From: Eublepharis macularius
Taxonomy: Eukaryota > Chordata > Lepidosauria > Squamata > Eublepharidae
Length of the DNA: 64,000 bases
Reading direction: 5' to 3'
NCBI RefSeq assembly: GCF_028583425.1
Contig: NC_072791.1
Span: 15,643,868 to 15,707,867 of the forward strand
The translations under genes were made by a program, and so were the position numbers. The notes under the pieces are model-generated. The model did not search any database, was not told the DNA's origin, and saw only the letters and a list, made by a program, of their open reading frames with translations. This document shows, in pieces, positions 62,874 to 64,000 of the stretch (position 1 is the stretch's first letter; the number at the start of each line of letters is the position of its first letter).

Positions 62874-63314
62874 TAGATTTGCCAGGTTCCTATACCTTCG
62901 TGGTGGGAGGGGTGGAGGACCTGGCACTTTACTTCATGCTGGCAGTGTGCTCCTCATTGCGCATGTGCACTCTGGTGCCTGCGCGGCAAAGTCACTCTCG
63001 GAAGCGACATTGGGCCAAGCTACAAGTGATGAATGACACTTGAATGGCAAGTGTATTTCTCCCTGTTCACTTGCCCTCCACTTGTGCTCCACACGATCCA
63101 CTTGCTGTTCAAGTGTCATTCGTCACTTGTAGCTTGATCCATTGTCACGCCAGCCACGGGAGCGCTCCTGCGCTCCATGCAAGGCCAAATTGGCCCCCAA
63201 CAAAGTGCAGGAGCGCTCCTGTGGCTGGCGCGACAATATCACTTCTGGGAGGGGCAGGCAAGGGTGCAAACCCCTGGGAGTTTTCCCACCACTAGCAAGC
63301 CCCTGGGAACCCTA
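62874..63314. mobile_element. Non-autonomous hAT-like element, D family (441 bp incl. nested MITE)
   Basis: TAGATTTGCCAGGTTCC at the left and GGGAACCCTA at the right; exact 8-bp duplication TGTAGCAA (62866-62873, 63315-63322). GGAGCGCTCCTG palindromes inside. It carries the S-family MITE 63013-63139. Confidence 0.85.
63013..63139. mobile_element. MITE, S family (short, 127 bp), nested in a D element
   Basis: GGCCAAGCTACAAGTGATGA and its complement (CACTTGTAGCTTGATC) at the ends; CATTG on both flanks (63008-63012, 63140-63144). The interior (GTATTTCTCCCTGTTCACTT) matches 6198-6310. Confidence 0.88.
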
Positions 63315-63417
63315 TGTAGCAATAGTGGATAAAGAGGTCCTTAGTGTACAGGCAGCCATCTTTTCTTGAGGTGGCTGCCTCATCCCACGTTCCAACAGCC
63401 AATCGGGACTCACTGAC

Positions 63418-63649
63418 GGCCAGGCTACAAGTGACGAATGACACAGGTTGGACACTTGTCAGCTTCCCTCAAGTTTTGATGGGAAATGTAGGCAGCTTGG
63501 CGGAATGTTGGACAAGTGACAGTTGAAAAGTCCATTGGACAGCAGTCAGAGAGCCAAGCTGCAAGACCAGGATGCCTACATTTCCCATCAAAACTTGAGG
63601 GAAGCTGACAAGTGTCCAACCTGTGTCAGGCGTTACTTGTAGCCTGGCC
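63418..63649. mobile_element. MITE, S family (232 bp)
   Basis: GGCCAGGCTACAAGTGACGA at the left, TTGTAGCCTGGCC at the right; flanks CTGAC and CTCAG are not identical. The core is inverted relative to 14137-14368 (GCAGCTTGGCGGAATGTTGG), showing insertion in the other orientation. Confidence 0.85.
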
Positions 63650-64000
63650 CTCAGTTAATTGGCGTTAATAGCAGGAGAAATCAGGGAGGTTTGATGAGGA
63701 GCTGGGAACACTGGCTTCTCAAGGCCAAATCTCTTGAGAAAGACAGAGGCCAGCAGGAGCAGGCAATTAACAAACTGGCACGTTTTTTCCCAAGTGAGGC
63801 CAGAACTGGGCCTGCAAAGCCTGAGCCTGAGACACAGTTACATGGTGTTTAGGATATTGAGGGCACTTTTCCCTTGCAGGAAGCAAGGAATCATCAATCT
63901 GGAAGGGATCCACTCAGCATTAGTTAAGGTGCTCCCAAGATATACCTGGATCTACTCTGAAAGTTTCCATGGAAGGTTTCTCAACCCTCCCTACTTCTGA
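63650..64000. other. Intron 12 end of window, nothing recognised
   Basis: No exon or repeat family recognised; the window ends inside intron 12. Confidence 0.4.

Larger units (their letters stand above)
62574..63345 (-). mobile_element. Possible LTR fragment, minus strand, carrying a hAT-like element
   Basis: CTTTATTGAATACAGGTTAC gives AATAAAG on the minus strand, LTR-like. Sequence on both sides of 62874-63314 joins at the TGTAGCAA duplication. The LTR ends are not fixed. Confidence 0.3.

Overview
The window is vertebrate nuclear DNA, most likely from a lizard or gecko. It has one large multi-exon gene with canonical GT-AG introns. Much of the rest is interspersed repeats of squamate type: tRNA-derived SINEs whose tails run into AT-rich repeats, 5S-rRNA-derived SINEs, CR1 and L2/CR1-like LINE ends, L1, and many short non-autonomous DNA transposons. 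No bacterial-style operon, CRISPR array or intact viral gene is visible.

The only protein-coding gene I can support is the 5' part of MTHFD1 (cytoplasmic C-1-tetrahydrofolate synthase) on the + strand. Twelve exons between 20888 and 61004 join in frame into 421 codons plus one base. They cover the whole dehydrogenase/cyclohydrolase domain (catalytic Y52, K56, Q100 and D125 present), the interdomain linker, and the start of the formyl-THF synthetase domain, including its P-loop. The remaining synthetase exons lie beyond base 64000. The start codon sits in a CpG island (about 20590-21135) with GC boxes and an E-box and no TATA box.

Layout: 1-20.6 kb is intergenic and repeat-rich, with no gene recognised. 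The promoter and exon 1 lie at about 20.6-21.1 kb. Intron 1 (14.3 kb) opens with an array of a short reptile-type repeat and then holds SINE, CR1, hAT-like, L1 and Penelope-like pieces. Exons 2-12 (35.2-61.0 kb) are separated by introns of 0.6-8 kb that contain nested transposons. From 61.0 kb to the end is intron 12, incomplete.

The most unusual content is the transposon landscape. (1) Seven inverted-repeat elements share a terminus GGCCAAGCTACAAGTG, have unrelated cores, and five keep target duplications. (2) Another group of palindromic elements has a terminus like GGCCGATTCCACATGG; three of them have exact 3-bp duplications. (3) Several hAT-type families keep 8-bp duplications. (4) One minus-strand Helitron has both termini. 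(5) Two solo LTRs of one family are present. (6) Dispersed Penelope-like-type repeats carry a hammerhead-ribozyme-like core. (7) A 95-bp palindrome with 46-bp perfect arms matches no recognised element. Family names for repeats come from recognition by eye, not from a database search.
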